A DNA stretch of 64,000 nt from Martinezella miluonensis. GTDB lineage: Bacteria > Pseudomonadota > Alphaproteobacteria > Rhizobiales > Rhizobiaceae. The stretch spans positions 62,001 through 126,000 of the forward strand of contig NZ_FMAH01000007.1 in assembly GCF_900094545.1 (NCBI RefSeq), given 5' to 3'. This document shows, piece by piece, positions 34,254 through 43,177 of the stretch (its first letter is position 1; each line of letters opens with the position of its first letter). The notes under the pieces were generated by a model. The model did not search any database, was not told the DNA's origin, and saw nothing but the letters and a program-made list of their open reading frames with translations. Made by a program: the position numbers and the translations under genes.

Positions 34254-35877
34254 GCTTCTTTCCGTTCGCGATCTCAAGATCGAAGCAACCAGCTATCCGC
34301 CCGGCGAGCCGCCGAAACGCGTCACCATCGTCGATGGGGTCTCCTTCGACCTTCAGAAGGGCAAGGTGCTCGGCTTGATCGGCGAGTCGGGCGCCGGCAA
34401 ATCCACCATCGGCCTGTCCGCACTCGCCTATGGCCGCGGCGGCGCCGAGATTACCGGCGGCCAGGTGCTGCTTGACGGCAAGGACATCCTGCCGCTCGGC
34501 AAATCCGGCATCCGCAGGATCCGCGGGGCGCGGGTCTGCTACGTCGCGCAATCGGCCGCCGCTGCCTTCAATCCGGCGCATCGGCTGGGCGATCAGGTGG
34601 TCGAAGCCACCGTGAAGCACGGCCTGATGACCAAGGAGGAGGCCAGGAAGCGGGCGCTCTATCTCTTCCGGGTGCTTGGCCTGCCCAATCCGGAAACATT
34701 CGGCGAGCGCTATCCGCACCAAGTCTCGGGCGGCCAGCTGCAGCGCGCCATGACCGCCATGGCTCTCTGCTCCAATCCCGAACTGATCGTCTTCGACGAG
34801 CCGACGACCGCGCTCGACGTGACGACGCAGATCGATGTGCTGGCGGCGATCAAGCACGCTATCGAGGAGACGCATACGGCGGCGCTTTATATCACCCACG
34901 ACCTCGCCGTCGTCGCCCAGATCTCCGACGACATCATGGTGCTGAGACACGGCAAAATGGTCGAATATGGCAGTGTCCAGCAGATCATCGAAGAGCCGAG
35001 GCAGGATTACACTCGCGCCCTCGTCAACGTTCGCCAGGAGGCAAGAGCCGAAGCCAGCGACCAATCGAGTGCGCTTCTGAAAGTAGAAAATATCAGCGCG
35101 CAATATTCGAATGGCTTCAAAGTATTGCACGATGTTTCCCTGCATGTTCCCAAGGGGCAGACGCTGGCCGTGGTCGGCGAGTCCGGCTCCGGAAAATCGA
35201 CGCTTGCCCGCGTCATCACCGGCCTGCTGCCGCCGAGCGACGGTCGGATTTCGTTCGACGGTAAGCCGCTCACACCGGCTTTGAAAAGCCGCTCGCGTGA
35301 GGAATTGCGGCGCATCCAGCTGATATACCAGATGGCTGATACCGCCATGAATCCGCGCCAGACGGTACGCGATATCATCGGCCGGCCACTGACCTTCTAC
35401 GACGGCCTGCATGGTGCTGCAAAGACGGTGCGGGTGAAGGAACTGCTCGATCAGATCGAGATGGGCAACGGCTTCATCGACCGCTATCCGGCCGAGCTTT
35501 CCGGCGGCCAGAAGCAGCGCGTCGCGATCGCCCGTGCGCTCGCGGCCAAGCCGGAGCTCATCCTCTGCGATGAGCCGACATCGGCGCTCGATCCGCTGGT
35601 TGCCGAAGGCATTCTGAAATTGCTGCTCAAGCTGCAGGAGGAGGCCCATCTCTCCTACGTCTTTATCACCCATGATATCGCCATCGTGCGCGCCATCGCC
35701 GACAGTGTCGCCGTCATGCATCGCGGTAAGCTTGTTCGCTTCGGCCCGAAATCCCAAGCGCTATCGCCGCCTTTCGATGACTACACCGACCTGCTGTTGA
35801 AATCCGTGCCTGAAATGGAGATCGGCTGGCTGGAGCGCGTGCTGACGACGCGGAAGATGGAGAGCGCCGGAAATTGA
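34246..35877 (+). CDS. Dpp/Opp-type ABC transporter, fused double ATPase
   Basis: A 543-residue tandem ATPase. Domain 1 has Walker A GESGAGKST, signature VSGGQLQRA, Walker B LIVFDEPTTALD. Domain 2 has GESGSGKST, LSGGQKQRV and LILCDEPTSALD. Both have the H-loop (THDLAV, THDIAI). The ATG at 34246 has AGGGAGGG 7 bases upstream; a GTG two codons earlier is less likely. It completes the 30736-35877 transporter and probably also serves the orphan binding protein at 38345. Confidence 0.93.
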   Translation: MPELLSVRDLKIEATSYPPGEPPKRVTIVDGVSFDLQKGKVLGLIGESGAGKSTIGLSALAYGRGGAEITGGQVLLDGKDILPLGKSGIRRIRGARVCYVAQSAAAAFNPAHRLGDQVVEATVKHGLMTKEEARKRALYLFRVLGLPNPETFGERYPHQVSGGQLQRAMTAMALCSNPELIVFDEPTTALDVTTQIDVLAAIKHAIEETHTAALYITHDLAVVAQISDDIMVLRHGKMVEYGSVQQIIEEPRQDYTRALVNVRQEARAEASDQSSALLKVENISAQYSNGFKVLHDVSLHVPKGQTLAVVGESGSGKSTLARVITGLLPPSDGRISFDGKPLTPALKSRSREELRRIQLIYQMADTAMNPRQTVRDIIGRPLTFYDGLHGAAKTVRVKELLDQIEMGNGFIDRYPAELSGGQKQRVAIARALAAKPELILCDEPTSALDPLVAEGILKLLLKLQEEAHLSYVFITHDIAIVRAIADSVAVMHRGKLVRFGPKSQALSPPFDDYTDLLLKSVPEMEIGWLERVLTTRKMESAGN

Positions 35878-35951
35878 AGGCTCGACATCTTCAACACCAG
35901 AGCGGTTCAGTTTTTCACGGAATCTCAGAGCCGCTCCAACTTATTGTTTTT

Positions 35952-35999
35952 ACGCAATTCCGGACGGAAAACCGCTACGCGCTTTTCCTGGAATTGCTC
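35952..35999. repeat. Rhizobial-type palindromic intergenic repeat, copy 1
   Basis: A ~48-base imperfect palindrome: GCAATTCC at the left faces GGAATTGC at the right, with inner arms CGGAAAA and TTTTCC around a CCGCTACGCGC centre. It is flanked by direct AGCGGTTCAG copies (35901-35910 and 36001-36010). I recognise this as a very common dispersed intergenic element of Rhizobium genomes. A diverged copy is at 48859-48895. Its role is unknown; an RNA-level hairpin is likely. Confidence 0.7.
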
Positions 36000-36040
36000 G
36001 AGCGGTTCAGCATTTGCTCGCTTTCATGTCGATAGAGAGC

Positions 36041-37150
36041 TCAGCGGATAAGGCGTTCGCTGAGTTCGTGAGCCAATGCGCTGGCATTACGCCCAACGAT
36101 CATACTCTGGTGATTACCGGAGACGTCCACCCAATCCGCATGAACAAGAAGGTGCCCCCATATAGATTTCGGATCGCAATCGACCGGAGAGCCTTGCAGA
36201 CTGCGATAGAAAGTTAGCTCCCCGTCGTAGCGGCTCGGCTTGTAAAGACCTTTCATGCGCAGGAGTTGTCTGGCAGCTGCATCATAGCGCGGGGGATACT
36301 CCCCCATCCATTGCGGCGCCAGTTCCGGATAATAGGCTGTACGTGGGTCAGCGTAGCGGAAAGAGAGCGGCTTCAACTTTTTCGCGAGGTATTCTCGTAG
36401 TTCGATAGCCGGCCGGCTAGGCGTTGTCGGCTCCTGGCCGCATGCGCGTTGATCGGTTTTCGTTAAGTTCCTCTTTCTGCTCCGGGCTCTCCTCCAGCGT
36501 TGCCGCATGAACTTGCCCCAGATCATCAGCGGCCATTCCTGTTCGCCCAGCGGGGTATCGAGCATCCCGAGGAATGCAATCTCTTGCTTCTGCCTCCTCA
36601 AGGCACGAGCGAGCTCCAAAGCAAAAGCACCGCCAAAGGAATAGCCCAGCAATCGATAAGGCTCTCCTATCCCCGCTGCTTGTAACGCTCTCAGTGTGCT
36701 TTCAATCTCATCCTGCACCGTTGCCGGATATTGAGGACCGCGGCTGAAGTCCGTCAACGCGATGCCCAGGATCGGCCCGGGAAAGCGAATTGCCTTAATG
36801 AGGTGTTGCATTTCTAGAAAACAGCTTGCTCCGCCGGCGAATACCAGCAACGGCGCGGCGCCTTCCCCACCTCGGAGTTCTATGATTTTTGGTGAGGCTG
36901 AGAGGTCTTTATGATTGGAAATTGCAAAGCTAAGCGCTTCAAGGGTGCGATGACGATAGAATACATTGACATCCATCTCCTCTCCGGTTTCGCTCCACAA
37001 GCGCTTTATGAAATTCAATGCTCGATTGACTGAAACAGTATCGGGAATGTCTGTGTCGCGACCCAAACTGATCTTCGCCTCTTCGCGAAACAGATCGCTC
37101 AGGTAAGTACCCGGGCTGGAATCTAAACCCGCTCCCGCAGAGAAAAACAT
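36041..37150 (-). CDS. Orphan carrier-thioesterase didomain protein (NRPS/PKS type)
   Basis: A 369-residue protein. Residues ~110-369 are an alpha/beta-hydrolase thioesterase with nucleophile elbow LLGYSFGGAFALELARAL, an acid in FLGMLDTPLG and a C-terminal HQSMIVG His region, as in NRPS/PKS terminal thioesterases. Residues ~30-85 (VSVNRALNFIKRLWSETGEE, then VFYRHRTLEALS) resemble the second half of a peptidyl/acyl carrier domain, but the GxDS motif is degenerate: DTVSVN stands near the phosphopantetheine serine. No synthetase is nearby, so it looks like the 3' end of a larger assembly line or a free-standing hydrolase. Base composition is slightly more AT-rich than the flanking genes, suggesting separate origin. 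Confidence 0.72.
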   Translation of the reverse strand: MFFSAGAGLDSSPGTYLSDLFREEAKISLGRDTDIPDTVSVNRALNFIKRLWSETGEEMDVNVFYRHRTLEALSFAISNHKDLSASPKIIELRGGEGAAPLLVFAGGASCFLEMQHLIKAIRFPGPILGIALTDFSRGPQYPATVQDEIESTLRALQAAGIGEPYRLLGYSFGGAFALELARALRRQKQEIAFLGMLDTPLGEQEWPLMIWGKFMRQRWRRARSRKRNLTKTDQRACGQEPTTPSRPAIELREYLAKKLKPLSFRYADPRTAYYPELAPQWMGEYPPRYDAAARQLLRMKGLYKPSRYDGELTFYRSLQGSPVDCDPKSIWGHLLVHADWVDVSGNHQSMIVGRNASALAHELSERLIR

Positions 37151-37435
37151 CTAGGCGCCCCCGAATGTCAAAGTATGCGTCACCAAACGCTATGATAGAT
37201 AGCATTCTTATAAAGCAATCATCAATATATCCCGTAAAAGCATAGCTTCTTCTCTGGCTTTAAGAGGTTTGACCGTCGAGCAACCGAAAGGTCAGCCAGC
37301 GTTGTTCCCGGCCTGGCCGGCGGCGAGCTCTTCCGCGACCAACGCCAAGCCCACTTTCAGGCCGACTTGCGCCATCACATTCCGGAGCCAGATACATAGC
37401 CGGATTTGAGGACCTCGTTGCGAAAATTGGCGTCA

Positions 37436-38221
37436 TCAATATTCTGCCGGCACCGCATAGACCTCGGCGGATGGATCGGCGAGAAACGCGCGTACCGTCG
37501 GTGGCAGCTGGCGTGACGATAGCGGTAGAGGTCCGCAGCGCGACAGAAGTTCACGCAGGTCAGGCTCGGCGCCGACATGCCGCCAGATCATCCGCGAAGC
37601 ATAGGGGAGGTTTTCCTTTCGCCAGGAGACCCCCATTGTCGTTCCACGCAAATAGACGCGCTGGTGCTCGTCGAACGGCAAAAGGATCGTCTGCGACAAC
37701 ATGGAGTTCGGGCCGACGACACGCTCCGTGATGAAAACACGGTTCCTATGAAACGCCGCTAAACCCACATATTTTGAAAACTGTTGAATGCCGTTTCCAG
37801 GGTCACGGAGACGCTCCATCGACTTGACGTGCACCAACCCACCCTGCTCGGTAAGGCGGCTGCATGAACACACGACCATTCCCGGCCACGACGGCGAGCG
37901 GTGATAGGTCTGGTAGTAGCCGATATGACGCCTCAAGGCAGTCAGATTTCCCGGGAACGCCTTTAAGAGTTCCGAACTTTCATTGAGGCCGAGCGTCGGT
38001 CCCCGAAGCCGTTCGCGAAAGAGCTTCGGAGCGAGGAAAAAGTCCCCTGCTTCGAGATCGAAATATTTGGCAATGCGCGCTAGATTATGGGCAGAGGGTC
38101 TCGTCTGGCCATTTATGTATCGGTTGAATTGTTGCCGATTGAGATCAACCGCGCGGCAGATATGCGAAATGGAACGCTGCGTGGCACAGGCAATTTTGAG
38201 GTTCTCGACTAGGTGAGGCAT
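37436..38221 (-). CDS. XRE-type helix-turn-helix regulator with C-terminal sensing domain
   Basis: A 261-residue protein. The N-terminus is an HTH (QRSISHICRAVDLNRQQFNR, then YINGQTRPSAHNLARIAKYF). The remaining ~190 residues (containing PSWPGMVVCSCSRL) are unassigned and probably bind a ligand. The second ATG is preferred because GGAG lies 6 bases before it. It is divergent from the binding protein at 38345 with ~120 bases between, so it likely controls that gene and the hydrolase after it. It is not obviously the same subfamily as the XRE protein at 8459. Confidence 0.75.
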   Translation of the reverse strand: MPHLVENLKIACATQRSISHICRAVDLNRQQFNRYINGQTRPSAHNLARIAKYFDLEAGDFFLAPKLFRERLRGPTLGLNESSELLKAFPGNLTALRRHIGYYQTYHRSPSWPGMVVCSCSRLTEQGGLVHVKSMERLRDPGNGIQQFSKYVGLAAFHRNRVFITERVVGPNSMLSQTILLPFDEHQRVYLRGTTMGVSWRKENLPYASRMIWRHVGAEPDLRELLSRCGPLPLSSRQLPPTVRAFLADPSAEVYAVPAEY

Positions 38222-38344
38222 CGGCGGCTCCATCTGGCGATATCAAGCGTAAACTCGCTTAAACATGCGTCAAGTCGCGAAATTGCGCGAGCCGGCCTGA
38301 CCTCTACGTTTCCCTCTTAGAAAACTGAAAAAGAGGGAACTGTA

Positions 38345-39925
38345 ATGACGCGTCAAAAGGATCAACTTTCGCCCCTGAAAATCGGCCGCCGCCACTTCCT
38401 CGGCGGTGCCGTCGCCTTGGGTGCGTTGCCGAGCCTTACCGCAAGCTTGCTGATGCCGCGTGACGCTCGCGCTCAGGAAAGGAAACAGGGCGGCCATCTG
38501 AAGCTCGGACTCAAGGGCGGCGCCACCAGCGATGCGCTCGATCCGGCAACATATAGTGCCTCCGTGCTGTTCGTCGTTGGCCGCCTCTGGGGCGATACGC
38601 TTGTCGAATCCGAACCCAAGACCGGCGCGCCCTTGCCGTCGCTGGCCTCCTCCTGGACGCCATCAGCGGACGCATCCGTCTGGACTTTCAAGATCAGGAA
38701 CGACGTGCAGTTTCACGACGGCAGCAAGATGACCGTCGCCGACATCGTCGCGACGCTGAAGCGGCATGCAGACAAGAATTCGCAGTCAGGTGCCCTCGGG
38801 CTATTGGCCTCAATCACCAGCATCGAAGAAAAGGCCGGCGATCTCGTCCTGACGCTCGCGGAAGGCAATGCGGATCTGCCTCTCCTTCTCACCGACTACC
38901 ACCTGATCATCCAACCGAAGGGTGGCGTCGAAAAGCCTGCGGCCGCCATCGGCACCGGTCCTTACATTCTGAAAAACTTTGAGCCCGGCGTTCGCGCGGC
39001 GTTTGAGAAGAACCCCAAAGATTGGCGTACCGACCGCGGCTTTGTCGACAGCGTGGAAATACTCGTCATCAACGACAACACTGCCCGCATCGCCGCCCTG
39101 GCGTCCGGTCAGGTCCATTTCGTCAACAACGTCGACCCAAAGACCGTTGCGATGCTGAAGCGCGCACCGAATGTCGATATCGTCCGGAGTGCGGGCAAAG
39201 GCTTCTACAGTTTTCTGATGCATTGCGACACCGCACCTTTCGACAACAACGACCTTCGTCTCGCGCTGAAATATGCCGTCGACCGCCAGTCGATCCTGGA
39301 CAAGGTGCTGGGCGGCTACGGAACGATCGGCAACGACTATCCGGTCAACGCAAATTACGCTCTCGCACCGACCGATATTGAGCAGCGGCCGTATGATCCC
39401 GACAAGGCCGCCTTCCACTTCAAGAAATCGGGTGTCGACCACCCAATTCTGTTGCGCACATCCGACGCGGCCTTTGCTGGTGCCGTGGATGCGGCGATCC
39501 TGTTTCAGCAGAGCGCGCGCAAGGCAGGGATCACAATCGACGTCAAGCGCGAACCCGAAGACGGCTACTGGACCAATGTCTGGAACAAGCAGCCCTTCTG
39601 CGCCTCCTTCTGGGGCGGTCGCCCGACGCAGGATTCGCGCTATTCCACATCCTATCTATCGACCGCCGAATGGAACGACACGCATTTCAAGCGCCCTGAG
39701 TTCGACAAGATGGTGCTACAGGCTAGGTCCGAACTCGATGAGACCAAGCGCAAGGAACTTTATCGGCATCTGGCCCTGATGGTGCGGGATGAGGGTGGCC
39801 TGATCCTGCCCGTCTTCAACGACTATCTCATGGCCGCCACGAAAACGCTGAAGGGATATGTCGACGACATCGGCAACGACATGTCCAACGGCTACATCGG
39901 CAGCCGTGTGTGGTTTAATGCTTAA
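38345..39925 (+). CDS. Orphan ABC substrate-binding protein, family 5, paralogue of the 30736 protein
   Basis: A 526-residue Tat-exported binding protein (RRHFLGGAVALGALPSLTAS, ending ARAQ). It shares long stretches with the 30736-32325 protein: QGGHLKLGLKGG, DWRTDRGFVDSVEI, NDLRLALKYAVDRQS, EDGYWTNVWNKQPF. The next gene 15 bases downstream is a hydrolase, not a permease, so it has no transporter of its own and probably delivers ligand to the 32422-35877 complex. The ATG follows GAGGGA. Confidence 0.92.
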   Translation: MTRQKDQLSPLKIGRRHFLGGAVALGALPSLTASLLMPRDARAQERKQGGHLKLGLKGGATSDALDPATYSASVLFVVGRLWGDTLVESEPKTGAPLPSLASSWTPSADASVWTFKIRNDVQFHDGSKMTVADIVATLKRHADKNSQSGALGLLASITSIEEKAGDLVLTLAEGNADLPLLLTDYHLIIQPKGGVEKPAAAIGTGPYILKNFEPGVRAAFEKNPKDWRTDRGFVDSVEILVINDNTARIAALASGQVHFVNNVDPKTVAMLKRAPNVDIVRSAGKGFYSFLMHCDTAPFDNNDLRLALKYAVDRQSILDKVLGGYGTIGNDYPVNANYALAPTDIEQRPYDPDKAAFHFKKSGVDHPILLRTSDAAFAGAVDAAILFQQSARKAGITIDVKREPEDGYWTNVWNKQPFCASFWGGRPTQDSRYSTSYLSTAEWNDTHFKRPEFDKMVLQARSELDETKRKELYRHLALMVRDEGGLILPVFNDYLMAATKTLKGYVDDIGNDMSNGYIGSRVWFNA

Positions 39926-39940
39926 ACTTCTTCGAGATAT

Positions 39941-41950
39941 ATGACCATGACTGAGCGCAGCTACACCACCATCGAGAATCACTGGATCACCCTCAAGGAC
40001 GGCACGCGCCTCGCCGCGCGCATCTGGATGCCGGACGGCGCGGAGAGTGATCCCGTGCCGGCGGTCTTCGAGTTCCTGCCTTACCGCAAGCGTGACGGAA
40101 CGAGTCCGCGCGATGAATCCACCTATCCGGTCTTTGCCGCAGCCGGCATCGCCGGCGTGCGCGTCGATATCCGTGGCTCCGGGGAGTCCGGCGGCATCAT
40201 CGACGGCGAGTATACCGAGCTCGAGCTTGCCAATGCCTGCGAGCTGATTGCGTGGATTGCAGCACAACCCTGGTCGAACGGCTCGGTCGGCATGATGGGC
40301 ATTTCCTGGGGCGGCTTCAACTGCCTGCAGGTCGCGGCCCTGAAGCCGCCGGCACTGAAAGCAGTCATTTCGATCGCCTCCACGGTCGATCGCTACAATG
40401 ACGACATCCACTACAAGAACGGCTGCCACCTCTCCGCCCAGCTTTCCTGGGCGGCGACCATGCTCGGCTACCAATCGCGTTCACCCGATCCGGCCATTGT
40501 CGGAAACGACTGGCGGGATATGTGGCTGCAGCGCCTCGAGCAGGAACCCTTCTTCATGGAAGAGTGGCTTCAGCACCAGCGCCGCGACGACTTCTGGCGC
40601 CACGGCTCGATCTGCGAGGATTTCGCGGGTTTCGATATTCCCGCCATCGTCGTCGCCGGCTGGGCGGACGGCTATCGCAATACGCCGCTGCTGGCCGTGG
40701 AAGGGCTCGGGGATACGGCAAAGGCGCTGATCGGCCCATGGGTTCACAAATATCCGCATTTCGCCTGGCCGAAGCCACGCGCCGATTTCCACGGCGAAGC
40801 CATCGCCTGGTGGAACCGCTGGCTGCGTGGTGAGCGCAATGGTGCGGAGACCATGCCATCCGTGCGCGCCTATATTCTCGATTCGATAAAACCCGCGACG
40901 CGTCGTGATTTTGACCCCGGCTTCTGGATCGCCAAGCGAGAATGGCATCCGCCCGAAATGCAGTGCTTCTATGTCGAGCAGTTCGGCACGTTGATGGAAG
41001 GCATGCCGATCCCGCATGCGCCGGAACATCCCGTCTATCTGCGTTCGCCGCTCGACACAGGAACCGCTTCAGGCGAATGGTTTACCCTGAAGCCGGACGC
41101 GGAAATGGCAATCGATCAGCGCGTCGACGACGCCGGCTCCCTTACTTTCCAGACCGCGCCGCTGACGGTGGATCACGACTATCTCGGCCGCCCGGTCATC
41201 ACATTGACGCTGCGATGCGACGCCGAGACCGCCAATCTCTGCGTAAGGCTTGTCGACATCCATCCGGACGGCACGGCGACGCGTGTCTCCTTCGGCGTGC
41301 TCAATCTCGCTCATCGCAACGGCAATGCCGCGCCCGAGCCGCTGGCCAAGGGTGAGCGGACTACGATTACCCTGACGCTGGATGCCTGCGGCTATCGGTT
41401 CCGTAAGGGGCACCGCATTCGCCTGTCGCTATCGACTGCCTACTGGCCGATGGTCCTGCCGCCCCCCGAGGACCCGGGCTTGACGATCGACATCGCCTCC
41501 ATCGGCCTCGCCCTGCCGCTGCTCGGTGCGCATGAGCTTATCGACGTGAAGCAGCCTGACAATCTCGATCCGTTGCCTAAATATATCGAACATGCGCCTG
41601 CTTCGACGAAGCGCCAGGTGGTTCGCGATCTCTCGGCAGGCCGTACCCGCTATGAAATCCATGAGGATACCGGCCTTTCCGAGCACCCCGGCACCGGACT
41701 TTCGACGCGGCAGCTGCGCGAGGAAGTGTGGTCGATCGCAACGGGCGACCCGCTGTCGATGACGGGCATCTCGACCTGGACCTGCGACATGCAACGTCCG
41801 GGCTGGTTCGTTCGCACGGTCGCGACATCGTCCATATCCTGCTCGGCAACGGACTGGATCGTCAGCGCCTCGGTCATCGCCTATGAAGGAGAAACCGAGA
41901 TTTTCCGGAAGATATTTGCGGAGAGGCGTATCGCGCGCGACCTAATGTAG
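39941..41950 (+). CDS. CocE/NonD family hydrolase (X-Pro dipeptidyl-peptidase-like)
   Basis: A 669-residue hydrolase. The N-terminal alpha/beta-hydrolase domain has GTRLAARIWMPDG, DIRGSGESGG, the nucleophile elbow MGISWGGFNCLQ (GxSxGG), and catalytic Asp/His in GWADGY and LIGPWVHKYPH. The C-terminal ~250 residues are the jelly-roll domain of X-Pro peptidases and cocaine esterase. It lies 15 bases after a periplasmic binding protein, so it may act on the imported compound, cleaving an ester or amide. No signal peptide is seen, so it is cytoplasmic. Confidence 0.88.
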   Translation: MTMTERSYTTIENHWITLKDGTRLAARIWMPDGAESDPVPAVFEFLPYRKRDGTSPRDESTYPVFAAAGIAGVRVDIRGSGESGGIIDGEYTELELANACELIAWIAAQPWSNGSVGMMGISWGGFNCLQVAALKPPALKAVISIASTVDRYNDDIHYKNGCHLSAQLSWAATMLGYQSRSPDPAIVGNDWRDMWLQRLEQEPFFMEEWLQHQRRDDFWRHGSICEDFAGFDIPAIVVAGWADGYRNTPLLAVEGLGDTAKALIGPWVHKYPHFAWPKPRADFHGEAIAWWNRWLRGERNGAETMPSVRAYILDSIKPATRRDFDPGFWIAKREWHPPEMQCFYVEQFGTLMEGMPIPHAPEHPVYLRSPLDTGTASGEWFTLKPDAEMAIDQRVDDAGSLTFQTAPLTVDHDYLGRPVITLTLRCDAETANLCVRLVDIHPDGTATRVSFGVLNLAHRNGNAAPEPLAKGERTTITLTLDACGYRFRKGHRIRLSLSTAYWPMVLPPPEDPGLTIDIASIGLALPLLGAHELIDVKQPDNLDPLPKYIEHAPASTKRQVVRDLSAGRTRYEIHEDTGLSEHPGTGLSTRQLREEVWSIATGDPLSMTGISTWTCDMQRPGWFVRTVATSSISCSATDWIVSASVIAYEGETEIFRKIFAERRIARDLM

Positions 41951-41951
41951 G

Positions 41952-42872
41952 TTAGTTCGAACCAGCAAATCGGCTTGCCGCCGCGCATATGGCGGCAAAG
42001 CCGGCACGCGCGCCCTCACTCATATGTCGCGCCCGCAGCCAGGCATGTACCATCTGAGGCTCTTCGCGGAACCAGACTTCGACACCCGCCTGAGCAAGAC
42101 GCGCCGCATAATTGCGGCCGTCGTCGCGCAGCGGATCGAAATGCGCCACGGTAATAAAGGCCGGCGGAAGACCGGCTACGGAAGGTGAAGCAAGCGGCCC
42201 GGAGACCGGGTCACCTTCGGGCGCCTGCAGAATGCTCCGGTAATAGCTGACATCCGCCGTCGTCAGCCCCGGCGCATCGGCCATCTCCTCATAGGAGCCG
42301 GAGACAAGGTCGCCGCCCAGCGCGGGATAGATCAAAATCTGGCCGACAACTCCCGAAAGCCGCTCTGCTTTCGCCCGCACCGCCAGCCCTGCCGCAAGAT
42401 TGCCGCCGGCACTATCACCGATCAGCACGACCGACTTCTTCTCCGCGAGCAGCTGTCTGAGGACACTGAAACAATCGTCCGTCTGTGCCGGCCAGCGATG
42501 CTCCGGCGCAAGCCGATAATCGACGGAAATCAGCTCGGCTCCGGCATGATCGGCGATCTCGGCGCAGATGGCATGATGGCTCTCGAGCGAGCCGACGACG
42601 AAACCGCCGCCGTGGAGATAGAGCAAGATCGTCTCCGTGCGGATATTGGCTGGATGGTATCGCCTGACCGGGATGCTCCCCGAGACAATATCGTCCCGCG
42701 TGTGCAAGCCCTTCGGCAACGGGCGATCGAAACGGGCGCACAGGGCATCATACCATTGGCGTTGCTGCGCGATGGATGCCGACACCGCATCCGGAGGATA
42801 GAAGGAATCGCAAATCGCCATGAATTCGAGGATTGCCGCTTCTGTCGGCATGGGACGCTGCAGAGAACTCAT
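41952..42872 (-). CDS. Alpha/beta hydrolase of the hormone-sensitive-lipase family
   Basis: A 306-residue esterase with the HSL hallmark HGGG (LLYLHGGGFVVGS) and nucleophile elbow GDSAGGN. The catalytic Asp is in THFDPLRDDG-like AHFDPLRDD and the His in MVHAWLR. Start at 42872 follows GAGGGT. The inverted repeat at 42901-42920, just upstream, matches one at the LysR gene start, so this gene is probably controlled by that regulator. It converges with the CocE gene, ending 1 base after it. The substrate is unknown, probably a short acyl ester. Confidence 0.9.
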   Translation of the reverse strand: MSSLQRPMPTEAAILEFMAICDSFYPPDAVSASIAQQRQWYDALCARFDRPLPKGLHTRDDIVSGSIPVRRYHPANIRTETILLYLHGGGFVVGSLESHHAICAEIADHAGAELISVDYRLAPEHRWPAQTDDCFSVLRQLLAEKKSVVLIGDSAGGNLAAGLAVRAKAERLSGVVGQILIYPALGGDLVSGSYEEMADAPGLTTADVSYYRSILQAPEGDPVSGPLASPSVAGLPPAFITVAHFDPLRDDGRNYAARLAQAGVEVWFREEPQMVHAWLRARHMSEGARAGFAAICAAASRFAGSN

Positions 42873-43177
42873 CGGAAACCCTCAACATTGGCAGGAGGCT
42901 ATTGTAGCCGCTTCTACAATCAATACGCCTATCTGCTTACGGCCAAGATCGTCACAGTGACGACATTGTGACTGGCACAATCGCAACGCCTGCGCGCTGT
43001 CCGTGGAGGGCGCGTGGCCATGTCCGGATGGCGCATCGGAAACCGTTGAGCCCATGCTTTAGAGAGCGGCGCTTGCCCGCTCCGTCACATCCGCAAATGG
43101 CAGCGCGCCTATCCGATCTCCACAGCTCGATGAGCTGACCACGCCATTGGGCTGGCCGCTAAAAGAACGAGGCCGTC
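42873..43177. other. Intergenic region between hydrolase and LysR genes
   Basis: About 305 bases. The first 50 hold the palindrome at 42901-42920 and presumably the hydrolase promoter. In the rest I see no gene or terminator with confidence. Confidence 0.45.
42901..42920. promoter_or_regulatory. Palindrome ATTGTAG-N6-CTACAAT, candidate LysR site
   Basis: A perfect 7-bp inverted repeat (ATTGTAG/CTACAAT) with a 6-base centre lies 29 bases upstream of the minus-strand hydrolase start. Its arms are the same as the palindrome overlapping the LysR start at 44073-44093, pointing to one regulator for both. Confidence 0.55.

Noticed and set aside
36014-36217. Small plus-strand open frame opposite the thioesterase gene
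   Set aside because: It is antisense to the well-supported thioesterase C-terminus and has no ribosome site.
37151-37435. LysR-like C-terminal wording (GLALVAEELAAGQ) on the minus strand
   Set aside because: It is only ~30 residues, without an HTH or any larger frame; chance similarity is likely.
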